Source: Septoria linicola (taxonomy: Eukaryota > Ascomycota > Dothideomycetes > Mycosphaerellales > Mycosphaerellaceae). Taken from it: DNA of 64,000 nucleotides. Position 1 is the first letter of the stretch. Each line of letters opens with the position of its first letter. The stretch covers positions 1,426,001 through 1,490,000 of the forward strand of contig CP099421.1 in NCBI GenBank assembly GCA_024114885.1. Direction: 5' to 3'. The notes under the pieces were generated by a model that saw only the letters and a list, made by a program, of their open reading frames with translations, was not told where the DNA came from and did no database searches. Made by a program: the position numbers and the translations under genes. This document shows positions 9,401 to 20,091 of the stretch, piece by piece.

Positions 9401-11060
9401 CGACTGCCCCCAATGGACTGGTTCACGCCGCCGACAACAGCAACAGCGATGCCTCCCCCAAGACTCGGCAATTCAGTACTGCATCCTGATAATGACACTA
9501 ACGGCATCAAACACTAACATGTTCCCACTAGAACGCATCAAGCCCGCTGACCAGACTGAGAATCCTTTTGTCTCTTTAATTCCCAACCAGGATATCGCCA
9601 TCGTTCCTCAATTCACCCTCGAGTCTGGCGCGACCCTTTACAATGTCCCCGTTGCCCACAAAACATACGGCACTCTGTCGCCGGAAGGTGACAATGCCAT
9701 GGTCATCTGCCATGCCTTGACCGGCTCAGCAGATGTGCAAGACTGGTGGGGTCCTCTGCTGGGAGGCCCTGGGCCAAATGGTGAAGAGAGCAGGGCTTTT
9801 GACATGTCTCGCTTTTTCATTGTCTGCTTCAACAGCCTAGGAAGTCCCTATGGCAGTGCAAGCCCGGTGACTGCGAAGAACGGCGACAAGGAAGAGGGGA
9901 ACTATGGTCCAGAGTTTCCGCTCACGACTATTCGAGACGATGTGAACCTCTTCAAGATTTTGCTAGATGATCTTGGAGTCAGGAAGATCGCTACAGTCAT
10001 CGGAGGGAGCATGGGAGGAATGCTCGTGTTGGAGTTTGCATACTTTGGCAAAGATTATGTCAGAACCATTATCCCGATTGCAACTTCTGCGAGGTACAGC
10101 GCTTGGGGAATCAGTTGGGGAGAAGCCCAGCGACAGAGCATCTACTCCGATCCGAAATATGATGATGGGTACTATCCCTTCGAAGATCCACCGGCCAGCG
10201 GCCTGGGCGCTGCGAGAATGAGTGCGCTACTCACCTACCGCTCGAGAGACAGCTTCGAGAGCAGGTTCGGCAGAAAGCATCCCGATCCAAAGCAGGCGCG
10301 TGGCGGCATCAATGCGATGCAGAGACCGGGCACGCCGAAGAGCGAGGACGCAACAGGCGAACACTTCTACACCCATAATGATGGTCACCGAAATGCCGGT
10401 AGTCCGAGACAGCATGGCAGTCGCAGACATTCTCGTGCTGCGGATACAAATGGCGATCTGGCCTCGAGTGTTGACTCGCTACAGCTGCAGGAGCCACAGA
10501 TGACTGTACAGGATCCGCAGTTCTCGGGTGACAAGGAAATACCTGTGGAAATGAAGCCAAACAGGAGGAGAGTGCCCACGTACTATTCCGCTCAGTCCTA
10601 TTTGCGTTACCAGGGCGAGAAGTTCATCAAACGTTTCGATGCCAACTGCTACATTGCTATCACGCGCAAGCTCGACACACACGACGTGGCTCGCGGAAGG
10701 ACCGACACGACTGGTTCGCCCACACCTGAAGAGGTGCGAGCTGCGTTGGCCATGATTGAGCAGCCAACTCTCGTTCTCGGCATCCAAAGTGATGGACTAT
10801 TCACGTACCAGGAGCAAGAGGAATTGGCAGCTGCTATCCCTAATGCGGAGTTGAAGACCATCGACAGTCCCGATGGACATGATGCTTTCTTGCTTGAGTT
10901 CAAGCAGGTGAATGGATTTCTGAATACTTTTCTGAAGCGGGAGTTGCCAGACATCATGGCCAGGGATCCTGTCAATTGGCCACTAAAGGACGAAGCAAAG
11001 GCAGAAGCGAAAGCTAGTGTCTTTGGCGAAGCTGAGGCTGAGGACATCACAGCGTGGTAA
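9397..11060 (+). CDS. MET2: homoserine O-acetyltransferase
   Basis: Exons 9397-9475 and 9532-11060 with a 56-nt intron (CACTAAC branch) give 535 aa. A start inside the intron (9492) also leaves an open frame but is unlikely, because the spliced model extends the conserved N-terminus (RQFKRIKPADQTENPF). The enzyme acetylates homoserine with acetyl-CoA at the entry to methionine and cysteine synthesis. It has an alpha/beta-hydrolase fold: oxyanion region VICHALTGSADV, nucleophile Ser in VIGGSMGGMLVLEF, catalytic His in DSPDGHDAFLLEF. A polar, low-complexity insertion of roughly 80 residues around residue 280-350, also usual in fungal orthologs, separates the core from the lid. The promoter carries a Gcn4-type palindrome and an overlapping uORF. 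Confidence 0.95.
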
Positions 11061-11324
11061 GCTCATGAAGCTTGCATGTGTAGATGATATGATGAAGATA
11101 CGACGAAACTAGTGCTGCTGCTAGAGGCGCGCGCCCAAACTATCAGCTCGGCTTCGGTCGACTTGACCCGACCCTGTCTTGGCTTCCACCAATCAACCCT
11201 GAGATCACAGTAAGAACCATATGCACTCCACTCGTATGCTTGCACCCAAATGCCGGACAAAGGTACAAGTATCAATACTGAGCGATGTCAGCATTGACAG
11301 AGCTCCTCCAGCCTGTTCTACATC

Positions 11325-12356
11325 ATGGCCATCCTTGTAACGCTCGCTCTACTACTGACTCTGACCGACCTAGCTGTTTCCTCATCTGTCACTGGTCCGA
11401 AGCCGGCAATATTGGACTGGAATCATATCAAGCACGTCATTGCCTTTGGCGATTCTTACACATACGTCCAAGGCACACACGGTCGACAGAATTACAGCTT
11501 CATCGGCGACAACCAGAACTTTGCTTTCACGCCTCAGCAACTCCTTTCTGATCGAATCGTCCAAAACCAGACTGGAACATCTGCTGGAGGGCCAAACTGG
11601 CTCGAGTACCTGACTCAATGCGGTCTGAAGCCAGGTCTGACCAGTCCGCGAGATTGCCAAACACAGCTTTGGGACTTTGCGTTCGCGGGCGCAGACATCA
11701 CAGAAGAACTTCTACCCTTACACCATAATTTCTCCGTACAGCTGGACAAGCAAGTAGAGCAGTTCAAGATCTACGCAAATCCAGTCCTTGAGAAGAGACC
11801 GGTCAAGATTAACAAAGAAAAGACTGTGGTGGCAGTCTGGATTGGCATAAACGACATCAACGACTCTGCTAAGATGGTTGTCGACTTTGCAGAGTTCTAC
11901 GACCAGCTCATGAAACATCTGTTCACTGCCATGAAGCAAGTCAGCAGTCTGGGATACAAGAAATTTCTCTTCATGAACCTCCCACCTCTAGACCGCACAC
12001 CTGCAAACCTGGTCCGGACCGGCGGAGCTCTGCCTAGTAAGACCATGGTCGATCAGTACAATACAGCTCTGTCGAAACATGCTAGCTCATTCGCTAAGAA
12101 GCACTCTGGCACATGGAGTGGAGTCTTCGACGTCAACTCCTACCTGAATACTGTTCTGGATTCTGCTGAAGGCTATGGAATCAAGAACGTGACTGGCTAT
12201 TGTGCTGCATACAACCAGCCTGATATTGACGCTGATCCTGGAAAGTATGGATGTTTGCCACTGAAGGAGTACTTCTGGTACAATAGTGGACATGTCACGA
12301 GTCGTGTGCATGAAATATTGGCAGGGCAGTTGGAAAAGTGGTTGAGGAGGCAGTAG
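11325..12356 (+). CDS. secreted GDSL esterase (CE16-like)
   Basis: Single exon, 343 aa. An N-terminal signal peptide (MAILVTLALLLTLTDLAVSS) is followed by GDSL block I (VIAFGDSYTYV, nucleophile Ser) and block III (VAVWIGINDIND). The C-terminal block (YFWYNSGHVTSRVHEIL) supplies the catalytic His. The residue three before that His is Asn instead of the Asp of classical SGNH enzymes; such variants occur in fungal relatives. The layout matches carbohydrate esterase family 16 acetylesterases, which remove acetyl groups from plant cell-wall oligosaccharides. Substrate is not provable here. It follows MET2 by 264 bp on the same strand but is an independent gene. Confidence 0.85.
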   Translation: MAILVTLALLLTLTDLAVSSSVTGPKPAILDWNHIKHVIAFGDSYTYVQGTHGRQNYSFIGDNQNFAFTPQQLLSDRIVQNQTGTSAGGPNWLEYLTQCGLKPGLTSPRDCQTQLWDFAFAGADITEELLPLHHNFSVQLDKQVEQFKIYANPVLEKRPVKINKEKTVVAVWIGINDINDSAKMVVDFAEFYDQLMKHLFTAMKQVSSLGYKKFLFMNLPPLDRTPANLVRTGGALPSKTMVDQYNTALSKHASSFAKKHSGTWSGVFDVNSYLNTVLDSAEGYGIKNVTGYCAAYNQPDIDADPGKYGCLPLKEYFWYNSGHVTSRVHEILAGQLEKWLRRQ

Positions 12357-12784
12357 AGCCTGGCTCACGAACTTCACGAGCAACTTCGAGGATAGGAGGA
12401 GGCAAGGCATGCTTCATCAAGCTCTGCGCATGAGTTAGCCAGAACAACGACTAGCTGCGTCTAAGCCAGCTCAGCTGCTCTATGTTACTCTGGAGGTGGA
12501 TACGAGTATAGTCAACCCAGCCCATAGAGTACTCTTTAGCCAGAGCCCCCATTCGCTTGCAAATCGCTTGTTATGGCGGCAGTTCTCATACCACGCGCGT
12601 AGTACGAGACACGTGCCAAGACATACGACACTTCCGATGGCAATACCTCTTGAACACTTACATGTTGTCATATCTTCCTCGTGTCACTGATCTTTCCGAG
12701 AGACAAGGACGATGGAAACACGGTCCATTCCTCACGATATAGAGGTCAGATGTGACAGCTTGCTGCCTCGCGTCCTCTGCGACC
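12357..12784. other. intergenic, GDSL esterase / HET gene
   Basis: Contains 3' and promoter sequences only. A GTG-initiated extension of the HET frame (from 12752) is not used because an ATG at 12785 precedes all conserved sequence. Confidence 0.4.
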
Positions 12785-14708
12785 ATGCGTGACCCATTGG
12801 GATACAGCCCACTCGACCACAGTCTCAACCAAATACGCTTGCTCCGACTAGAATGTCAAGGTGGCGAGGGCACGCAAGCCAATATCTTGACAGCCAAGCT
12901 CGAAGTTCATGCTCTCCAAGCATGTCCCGACTTCGACGCGGTGTCCTATGCCTGGGGTGGCAGCAGTCGCCACAATATCTTCATTGATGGCGGAGAAGCC
13001 TCTGTCACCCCGAATCTCCATGCGATTCTCCAAGTGCTGCAGCAAGTGTCTGATCACTACAGATTTCTCTGGGTAGACGCTTTGTGCATCAACCAGCAGA
13101 ATCTTGACGAACGAAGTAGTCAGGTCACTCTCATGCGAGAGATCTACACAAAGGCAAGCACTGTGCACATCTGGCTGGGACGTGGAGATGACAGTACAGT
13201 CGAGACCTTACGTAGTGTTGATCGAGCTGGTCGAAGACCTGGATCTGATCTGGCAGATTCGCATCTTCTACAAGGCGAAATCGATGGATTGAGTTCAAGC
13301 AATCTTGAGAAAGTGTTCCGCAACACTTGGTGGGACAGGTGTGTGAATATCTGTCACTTTCTCCTGCTCCGACTATCTACTGACCTTGGCTCAGACTCTG
13401 GACCGTCCAAGAAGCAGTCATGGCCCGGAATGCGCGAGCGCACTTCGGACAGCACGCAGTCCACTTCCCTCGTTTACTGATGGGCATCCTGGCAATTTTC
13501 CGCTTACGAGACCAGACACGCCCAGGACAGACGCTTCCGTACTACATGATGCGCCTAGCAATGAAGTTCTCTGCTCCCATCCTAGCTGCGTCAAAACCCG
13601 ATCGAACAGAATTCGAGAGGTTACCTGATCTGCTCGCTGCACTTCGGGGGAGTAAAGTTACTGTGCCGCACGATATGATCTATGGTATTCTAGGATTGTT
13701 ACCTCCTCAGCTTGGAGTCTCTCCAGACTATACGAAGCCTCTAGCAGAGGTTTATGAAGACTTCACCCTTCGTGTGTTGAAGCACGAAAAGTCTCTGGAT
13801 GTTCTGGCATTGGGAGGTATGCACGGAGGCAGGTCTACGGGCCTGCCGAGCTGGGTACCAGTGTACGAGAAGGCATCGCCATTCCTTTTTCGAGCGACGT
13901 CGGGGTTCGATGCTAGCAGAACATCGAGGTCTGACGCTATCCTGGGATATCCTGAAGCTATTGTTCAGCAGAAGGACGGTGGCCGGATCGAGCTCTCCGC
14001 ACACATCATGCATACAGTCGAGATAGTGCTATCGCCATGTCCACAAGATATCCCAGGGGACTTCCTCCGCGCCGACACAGACACACGAGGTAAGCCAGAC
14101 CTTTATACCATGACATTGACTCCATTGCTGATCTGCTCCTGCCAGCACATCACATCGATCGCCTGCAACAGCGCCTCTGCGAATGTATCTTCAAGCTTCA
14201 CCACTCTAGCCGCTCGCTAGACGACACCATCGCACTAGTCTGGCGTACACTTCAAGCCGGCACAACACTCAGTGAAAGACTCTCGCAGCAAGGTCAGCAA
14301 TTCCGTACCTGGCTTTTTGCACAACATCCCGAGAAGTACTCCCACGAGTATGATGCCATGCTGGCTACTTTCTTGGGAAGTAAACAGTGTCGTCTCCTTG
14401 CGATCAAGGACAAGGATGTGATTGGCGTGGTGTCAGGGATGGTGATCGAAGGTGATGTGTTGGCGATTCTTGCGGGCGCGAGTACGCCTTACCTGCTGCG
14501 GGAGAAGAAGATTGAGGGGCAATCTGCTTATGAGCTTGTTGGACATGTGTTTGTGTCAGGTGTGTATGCACAGCACGAGATAGAAGGAGAGTTGAGCTGA
14601 CTTCTCACAGGTGTCATGCTCGGCGAAGCTGTCACAGACGCCGCCACTGCGAGGAACTGCGACCCGCAGGATGTTACGGGCGTTTTCGAGAGAATAACTG
14701 TGGTGTGA
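12785..14708 (+). CDS. HET domain protein with three introns
   Basis: Exons 12785-13338, 13395-14089, 14146-14559 and 14611-14708; introns of 56, 56 and 51 nt. Joined they give 586 aa in frame. HET landmarks appear in order: FDAVSYAWGG, FLWVDALCINQQNLDERS, VHIWLGRG and, across the first intron, WWDRLWTVQEAV. C-terminal conserved blocks include DMIYGILGLLP and, across the last intron, ELVGHVFVSGVMLGEA. It probably acts in vegetative incompatibility or fusion surveillance like other HET proteins. It differs in length and intron content from the intronless HET protein at 2.9-4.8 kb, so it is not a recent duplicate. It ends 52 bp from the convergent IBR-like gene. Confidence 0.88.
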
Positions 14709-14760
14709 AGGGTGACATCTGTGTCAATTGCGGAGGTTGGCACGACTCCTCGTGCTATAT

Positions 14761-15504
14761 CTACACATTTTCTGCAAAAGTGACTGACAACGCCTCTTCG
14801 CCACTCGAAACTCGTGCAACCTTCTTCGTCTTCGCCTCTGTTGGCACGGTCCATCGAATGTAGTAGAAGCATCTTGAGCACCGCACCACATTCACGGGCA
14901 TCTCCCTTTCCACAGCACACGCACAATTCGGACACCCCTTGATCTCGCCGTCCTTCTTCAGCCGCTCGATGTACTCACGATCCGCCATCTCCTGCTCCCG
15001 CTGACTAGCAATACTCTCGTTGAACTCCTCACAACTTTGACCCTCATGCCATGGCCTATCGCATTTCACGCACGCCTTACTCTGGCAATTCCAAGTGCAG
15101 TGAAAGACATCAGTCTCCATGCCCCACTCTGGCTTAGGAGAGACGTGAAATTGGCCAAAGTCGCAGTCTGTGTTGAGGCACTGTCTCCAATTGGGGTTCA
15201 TGTCGTGTGAGATTCTGTGTGTCTTCTTCATGAATCGGACGTGGTCCTCCATTGTTGCCAGACGGCACAAATCAGCTCGACCAAGCATAAAGCTTTCGCA
15301 GCCTGGCTGAGGGCAGGCGATTCGTGGTTGGTACTGGACTTCGACGGAGACGTGGATCCATTGTTGGACACAGTCGATACATATGTTGCTTTCGTGCTCG
15401 CAGCCGTGAGTTGGCGGTTTCTGTGGGAAGTCGGATGTTGGCAGCCATTGCCAGCAAGAGACGCAGTAGCGTGGTACGCAAGCGGCGCCGCGAGTGTAGA
15501 CCAT
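14761..15504 (-). CDS. IBR/RING-like zinc protein (RBR E3 relative)
   Basis: Single-exon model of 247 aa from ATG 15504; the frame runs further upstream only with non-ATG starts. Cys/His spacing fits a short RBR protein. A RING1-like block begins YCVSCWQW and continues through HESNICIDCVQQWI to CPQPGCESF. The IBR block has CLNTDCDFGQF and CQSKACVKCDRPWHEGQSC. The C-terminal CPNCACAVERE is followed by VVRCSRCFYYIRW. In active RBR ligases RING2 supplies a catalytic Cys in a GCxH context. Here PVNVV occupies that place and the final cysteine pair is missing, so ligase activity is doubtful. A neighbouring frame at 14761-14860 contains EGCTSFEW and HFCRKC; a non-canonical intron near 14860 could join it and restore part of RING2. 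The end of this model is therefore uncertain. Confidence 0.7.
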   Translation of the reverse strand: MVYTRGAACVPRYCVSCWQWLPTSDFPQKPPTHGCEHESNICIDCVQQWIHVSVEVQYQPRIACPQPGCESFMLGRADLCRLATMEDHVRFMKKTHRISHDMNPNWRQCLNTDCDFGQFHVSPKPEWGMETDVFHCTWNCQSKACVKCDRPWHEGQSCEEFNESIASQREQEMADREYIERLKKDGEIKGCPNCACAVEREMPVNVVRCSRCFYYIRWTVPTEAKTKKVARVSSGEEALSVTFAENV

Positions 15505-15830
15505 TTTTGTTGAAGTGATGCGTTTTCTGATCGGACTTCGAAGCGTTGGCGGCGTTGCTAAGGGTGATTTGGTTTGTATTGTCACTTGGTTAGAAAGCCC
15601 GGTGTGGTGTTTGTGTCGTTGTTGGCTGAAGAAGCGAGGGGACTTTGATGAGCAAACTCGTCTGCCAAGCAGTGTCTCATACTGCAATCCATGCTCTCAA
15701 TACTGTCTGAGACGCGTCGCCTTGTGATAAAAGGAGACAGGTCTTCTTGACAGAGAAAGTGTATCAACATAGCAGTCTGAGATGGGCCTGGTTTAGCGAC
15801 TGCGACATGCAGCGAAGACTTTGTCTTTGG
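15505..15830. other. short intergenic region
   Basis: Promoter of the IBR-like gene and 3' end of the P5C reductase gene. Nothing else recognised. Confidence 0.4.
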
Positions 15831-16943
15831 CTACTCCTTCGCACCGAGCTTCTCGGCCACCACAACGCCCTCTCTGACAGCTCTCGCCAAGGTACCGCGG
15901 ACTGCACCTTCTTCAATCACAGCCAAAGACCTCGCCGTACAACCCCCTGGACAGCTACATCCATCTCGCACCTCAGCTGGGTGCTTGCCTTGCAGGACTA
16001 GCGTGCCAGCGGCGATCATGGCCTGGGCTGCCAGCTCGTAGCTCTCGCGCATAGGCGTCCCTAGCTCAATACCGCCCTGGGCCATACCTTCGATCAAGCT
16101 CGCCATCATGGCAGGTGTAGCGCCACCAAGGACTGCTGCGATATTCATCTGCGACTCAGGCAGATATACCACCCGGCCGACTTGATTAAAGATCCAATTG
16201 ACGATATTGGTATGCTCCAGTGACAGAGCGGGTTCCGAGATTGCCACAGCAGTTCCGCTTTGTCGTACTGCTGCCGCCGCGTTGGGCAGAGACCTGACTA
16301 TCGTACACTGTGATTCGTCTGCTGGAGTATCACCGTACAATATGCTCCGTACATCACTCGTGGACACGCCAGCCAGAATATGGATCAACAGTTTGCCCGA
16401 AATTGCTTCTTTGACGCCTTGTTGCTGCAGGATCGAAGCGGGCTGATTAGGGGCGCAGGCTAGCAATACGACATCTGCTTCTTGTGCTGCCCGAGCATTG
16501 TCGTTCTCGTATATGGTCAAGTGCTCAAGTTGTGAGTAGTGACTGAGTTCTTGCCGAACTCGATCTGCCGCGGCAGGGCGTCGGACAGTCGCGATGAATT
16601 TCGTTGGCAAGGACTGTCGCTCTTTGCTGCCCGTGTCAGTGTTGTTCAACTCCTTCAACGACTGGAAGATGCCGCCAAGAATGGCATTTCCCATCGTGCC
16701 GCAAGCAAGCACAGCCAGAGTATAGCCCTTCCTGCCATTGGTATCGTTGATCTGATTCGAAGACATGATTGCAGATCTGCTTATATTTCGCGCTTGTATG
16801 ATCGGTCTTGCTGGCTGGAATCCTGCCGTCCCGGAAGAGCTTCGAAGTGCTTTGTTGGAAGGCGTCACTGCTGTATGTATGCGTGTCCGCGAAGTCAGAC
16901 TGGCTACGATTTGTCTCGCAGGTCTGCGCGAAAGCTGAAGCAT
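15831..16943 (-). CDS. PRO3: pyrroline-5-carboxylate reductase
   Basis: Single exon, 370 aa, last step of proline synthesis (P5C + NAD(P)H to proline). The Rossmann start LAVLACGTMGNAILGG, the mid-domain LLACAPNQP and LIHILAGVST, and the C-terminal dimer region (VVYLPESQMNIAAVLGG, then DGCSCPGGCTARSLAVIEEG, the fungal form of the SPGGT signature) are all present. About 70 residues precede the Rossmann fold. The first 27 are rich in Arg, Ser and Leu without acids and resemble a mitochondrial presequence; a second in-frame ATG (MSSNQIND, 16766) would give a cytosolic form of the usual length. Two starts could yield two locations; this is an inference. Confidence 0.93.
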   Translation of the reverse strand: MLQLSRRPARQIVASLTSRTRIHTAVTPSNKALRSSSGTAGFQPARPIIQARNISRSAIMSSNQINDTNGRKGYTLAVLACGTMGNAILGGIFQSLKELNNTDTGSKERQSLPTKFIATVRRPAAADRVRQELSHYSQLEHLTIYENDNARAAQEADVVLLACAPNQPASILQQQGVKEAISGKLLIHILAGVSTSDVRSILYGDTPADESQCTIVRSLPNAAAAVRQSGTAVAISEPALSLEHTNIVNWIFNQVGRVVYLPESQMNIAAVLGGATPAMMASLIEGMAQGGIELGTPMRESYELAAQAMIAAGTLVLQGKHPAEVRDGCSCPGGCTARSLAVIEEGAVRGTLARAVREGVVVAEKLGAKE

Positions 16944-17449
16944 GATGAGTAGTGCATCATCTCGATATGAAGCTTACAGATGTGGTGATATTGTTATTGC
17001 TTGCGGCAAGCGGCACCGAAGTCCGTTCACTCGGGCGTGCCTTCTATATCTGGCTGCAAGTCTACTGCATCTTACGCATCCACTGGCGAGTATCCTGAAC
17101 GGCTCTCTTTGACCGGCATAGCTGTGGACTAGCAAGATAGATGGCGAGAAGAGGGAAGGTGATCAAGTAGGAACTCAGGACGTGCGACGAAGAGGCTTCG
17201 ACCAAGCCGCTGCCAAGTCTGCACCACACCCAGTTGCCTCACTCGATCAGTGTTGCATCGCCATTCAGTGGGAAAACTGCAGCATTTCGAAAGAATCGAG
17301 AGGAAGCATGCGAAGCTATGGAATCTGCGAAATTCATAGCAAAAAATGTGACTCGGACTGCTTCTTCCAGGTAACAGTTGCAACGGCAATATGTTGTTCA
17401 CGACATAGAAATGATCTATTTTCTAGCTATGAGAACGGCCTCATGCTCG
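16944..17449. other. intergenic, P5C reductase / transporter
   Basis: About 0.5 kb with only chance frames. It holds the PRO3 promoter and the transporter 3' end. Confidence 0.4.
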
Positions 17450-18592
17450 TCAACTCTTCCTAGCATACTGCCAGGCCCCAACCAGTGCAAGCACAATACC
17501 AACAATATCGAGAGCAGTGAAGACCTTCCCCTCGCTATACCATCCCAAAGCAAGGATCGCAAGCATCTTCACGTTCGATACAATATTGAACTGTGGCTGG
17601 TCAGCACGGGACTCTCGTGAAGTTGTTCTATGCTCAGCTAACGTACAGTGAGTGCAGACGTCCTGCCAATAATCATAAACTGAGAAAGGTTCAGGAAGCT
17701 GGCGACAATGCCACCGCCAAAGAGAAAGCCGAGCGTCTGTCTTGGAATAGTGCCTGGTAGTAAAAGATTAGCTACTACTGAAACAGCAAAATGGAAGGAG
17801 TAGATGGTTTACCAAAATCCGGAAACACATCAAAAGCAAGCGAGACCGGAATCAAGAGCCAAACCGCTGTAGCAGACTGATTAAGCAACAACTGCGGCGC
17901 ATCAATACCGAGATCTACAATTTTCTTCCCAATCCAAATCTGATAGCATGCCGTAGTCGTAAACGCCGCACCCGCGATGACAGTACCAGCGAGGTTGCTC
18001 TTAAAAGACTCAACACTAACGAGGCCTAGTCCCACGCAGGTTATAAGCACTGCAACCAATTTATCCCGAGCAATGTACTTCCGGAACAGCAAAAAGTTGA
18101 TAAAAACCACACTAGGCGTAGTCAAGATCTTCGAGAGCTGGTAGAAGCCGACAGGATTGTTGGCCAGGCTGAGATTGTTCAGGATGAGGAAGCCGGCGAA
18201 GAAGGCGCTCAGAGGCAGGATCTTTACGATAGGGATGCGAACTGCTTCGAAGAGTCTCCATCTGCGGTAGGTGGCGGCCAACAACAGGACCAGGAATGTT
18301 GCTGCGAAATGCCATGTAGCTATGAGAACCTGGGACTTGCGGAGTTGAGGGTCGCTGAGCGTGCTTTTAGGCTTGATGAGTATCTTGTCGACGAATGCCA
18401 ACAGCACTGTGGTACTCACTACTTATTCATGAAGACGATCACGATTGTAGCTATCGTGTTCAGGGCAACCCAGAGCCCGTCCACGAATCGTGACTTCAAA
18501 TTGTCGCTGGCCTCCCATTGAGGAGGCTTCTGTTGCTGTTCATCAACCAGCAGCGTCTTTTCTTGATTTGCGTCCGGGTACGAAGACGACAT
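17450..18592 (-). CDS. TPT/DUF250-type sugar-phosphate or nucleotide-sugar transporter
   Basis: Four exons (18592-18420, 18363-17813, 17753-17647, 17590-17450) with introns of 56, 59 and 56 nt. They give 323 aa and close in frame. The N-terminal helix WVALNTIATIVIVFMNKY, followed by TLSDPQLRKSQVLIATWHF, matches the SLC35E/TPT family. About ten membrane helices are evident. The conserved second half contains GFYQLSKILTTPSVVFINF, LGLVSVESFKSN and FNIVSNVKMLAILALGW. Such proteins exchange nucleotide sugars or triose phosphates across Golgi or ER membranes; the substrate cannot be read. The first acceptor (CTAAAAG) was chosen because it keeps TLSDPQL aligned with the family. Confidence 0.87.
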
Positions 18593-19645
18593 ACTCTCTC
18601 TCGTCTAGCGAAATCTGTCAAGGAGTCCGACCCTGGTGCTGCCGTGCCATTGAGTTTGGCGAGCTCCACATCTTGCTTCTTGTCCATGATTTCGACGCAA
18701 GGGGTCAGTTTGTGTTAGCATTCCGAGTACATAATTGTCTGCGGATCCGATCTGGGGTATTGCATCGTAGGATAAAGGTCAATGTTGCCATCTTGTGTGC
18801 ATTGCTAGAGGCGGATGCGGCGTAGCATCCCGCGGAGGATCACGACGACAGAGTTTAGCCAGGCACATCAAGCATCAGGTCGTGACGATAACATCGAAAG
18901 ATGTTCGTGCAATTTTGCACTCGCCTACGGCTTCGTCCGAACAGACGGTAGCACGGTAAGGGTGAAGATGAGGGAAGAGCAGACAGAGGACGGCACTCGA
19001 TACAGCTCATCGTCACCGACTCTGTACCGTTCTCGATGCGACCGTACACGCCTCCGCTCGAGACATCCATCAGGACACTTTGATCGTTCATTGTGGACAT
19101 GACAAGACTCTAGATGTCCACTGCTGCTTGAAATAGCTGCGAAAGAGGTGCTTTGAGCCAAGTGATAAGGGCGATTGACGACGAGCAACCTGCTCAGGAG
19201 CCGATGTGAGAAGAGTCGTCTACACAACTGCTCGTTATCCTGCGACCAGTAGCATGGAATGGCGACAAGGATAATGCACGACAGAGCTGCTTTGCAGAAG
19301 AGGCCTTTGACACGCCCACGCGCGCTTAGTCCCAAGGATAGACTCTTGTTTGACTACCAAGAAGTCATCATTTCAACAATGCCTCAAAGAAGCCACCGAA
19401 GGGCACATTGTCAGCGCCCTCTTAGCGTATGCTATATATGCTCATTGCACAAGCACTCTTTCCACTCCCTCCTCATCAAATCATCAGATTTAGACTACCA
19501 CTCACACAAAAGCAACACCAAACCAGCACATACTCAGTTCAGCTTCTTCTCCAACTTTCGTCAGGTACGATAGACTCCAAACCAGAGACAACAAAACCCA
19601 CAGAAGCAACAAGAAACAGCAGCAGCAACAGCAACATCAGGCAAC
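18593..19645. other. divergent promoter region, transporter / Ser-Pro-rich protein
   Basis: About 1 kb. No gene recognised. The last 120 bases are A/C-rich, as in many fungal leaders. A GTACGATAG...CATCAG stretch at about 19564-19640 could be a leader intron. Confidence 0.35.
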
Positions 19646-20091
19646 ATGTCTCCTCCATCCGCAAACGTCTTCGCCCTCCTCGCTACCGACGCCGACTCTG
19701 AGCCAGTCGCAAACTCCCCTCCCTCCCCTCCAAGCAGCCCCACTTCCACCGACACCTTCACCACCGCTCCATCCTCCCCAACCACACCCTCTGCTCCTTC
19801 TACCCCCTCTTCCTCAGACGTTTCCTCCTTCACCCCCATCATCTCCAAACGCAGCCTCAAAAAGCCGCCGCAGCGTCTACCCGCCGCCATGGAGGCCCCG
19901 ACGCCGGTCCGGTAGGTAAAGGCAGCTCGGCACCCACCATCATGGGCCGCAAAGTGGCTTCATCATGGCTGGATTGCCACGGTCAGTGGCATTTTGTGTA
20001 TGAGGATGAGTTGATTAAGAACCACGATCGCGAGCCCGGGAGGAGAGTGTTGAGGGGGAAGGGAAAGGGTGTCATCAAGAATCGTAAGTAA
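19646..20091 (+). pseudogene. short Ser/Pro-rich protein with apparent -1 frameshift
   Basis: The first frame (19646-19915) starts MSPPSANVFALLATDADSE, runs through a Ser/Pro/Thr-rich stretch to SKRSLKK, then ends in 16 unremarkable codons. At the A5 run 19859-19863 the -1 frame continues with AAAASTRRHGGPDAGPVGKG and MGRKVASSWLDCHGQWHFVY, then a basic tail ending at TAA 20089-20091. The second half reads like real protein and the two halves join perfectly if the A-run had six bases (148 aa). This is either a one-base loss (mutation or homopolymer sequencing error) or -1 slippage on CTC-AAA-AAG. A GTAAGT near 20084 might also be a donor for a further exon. Function unknown. Confidence 0.6.
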
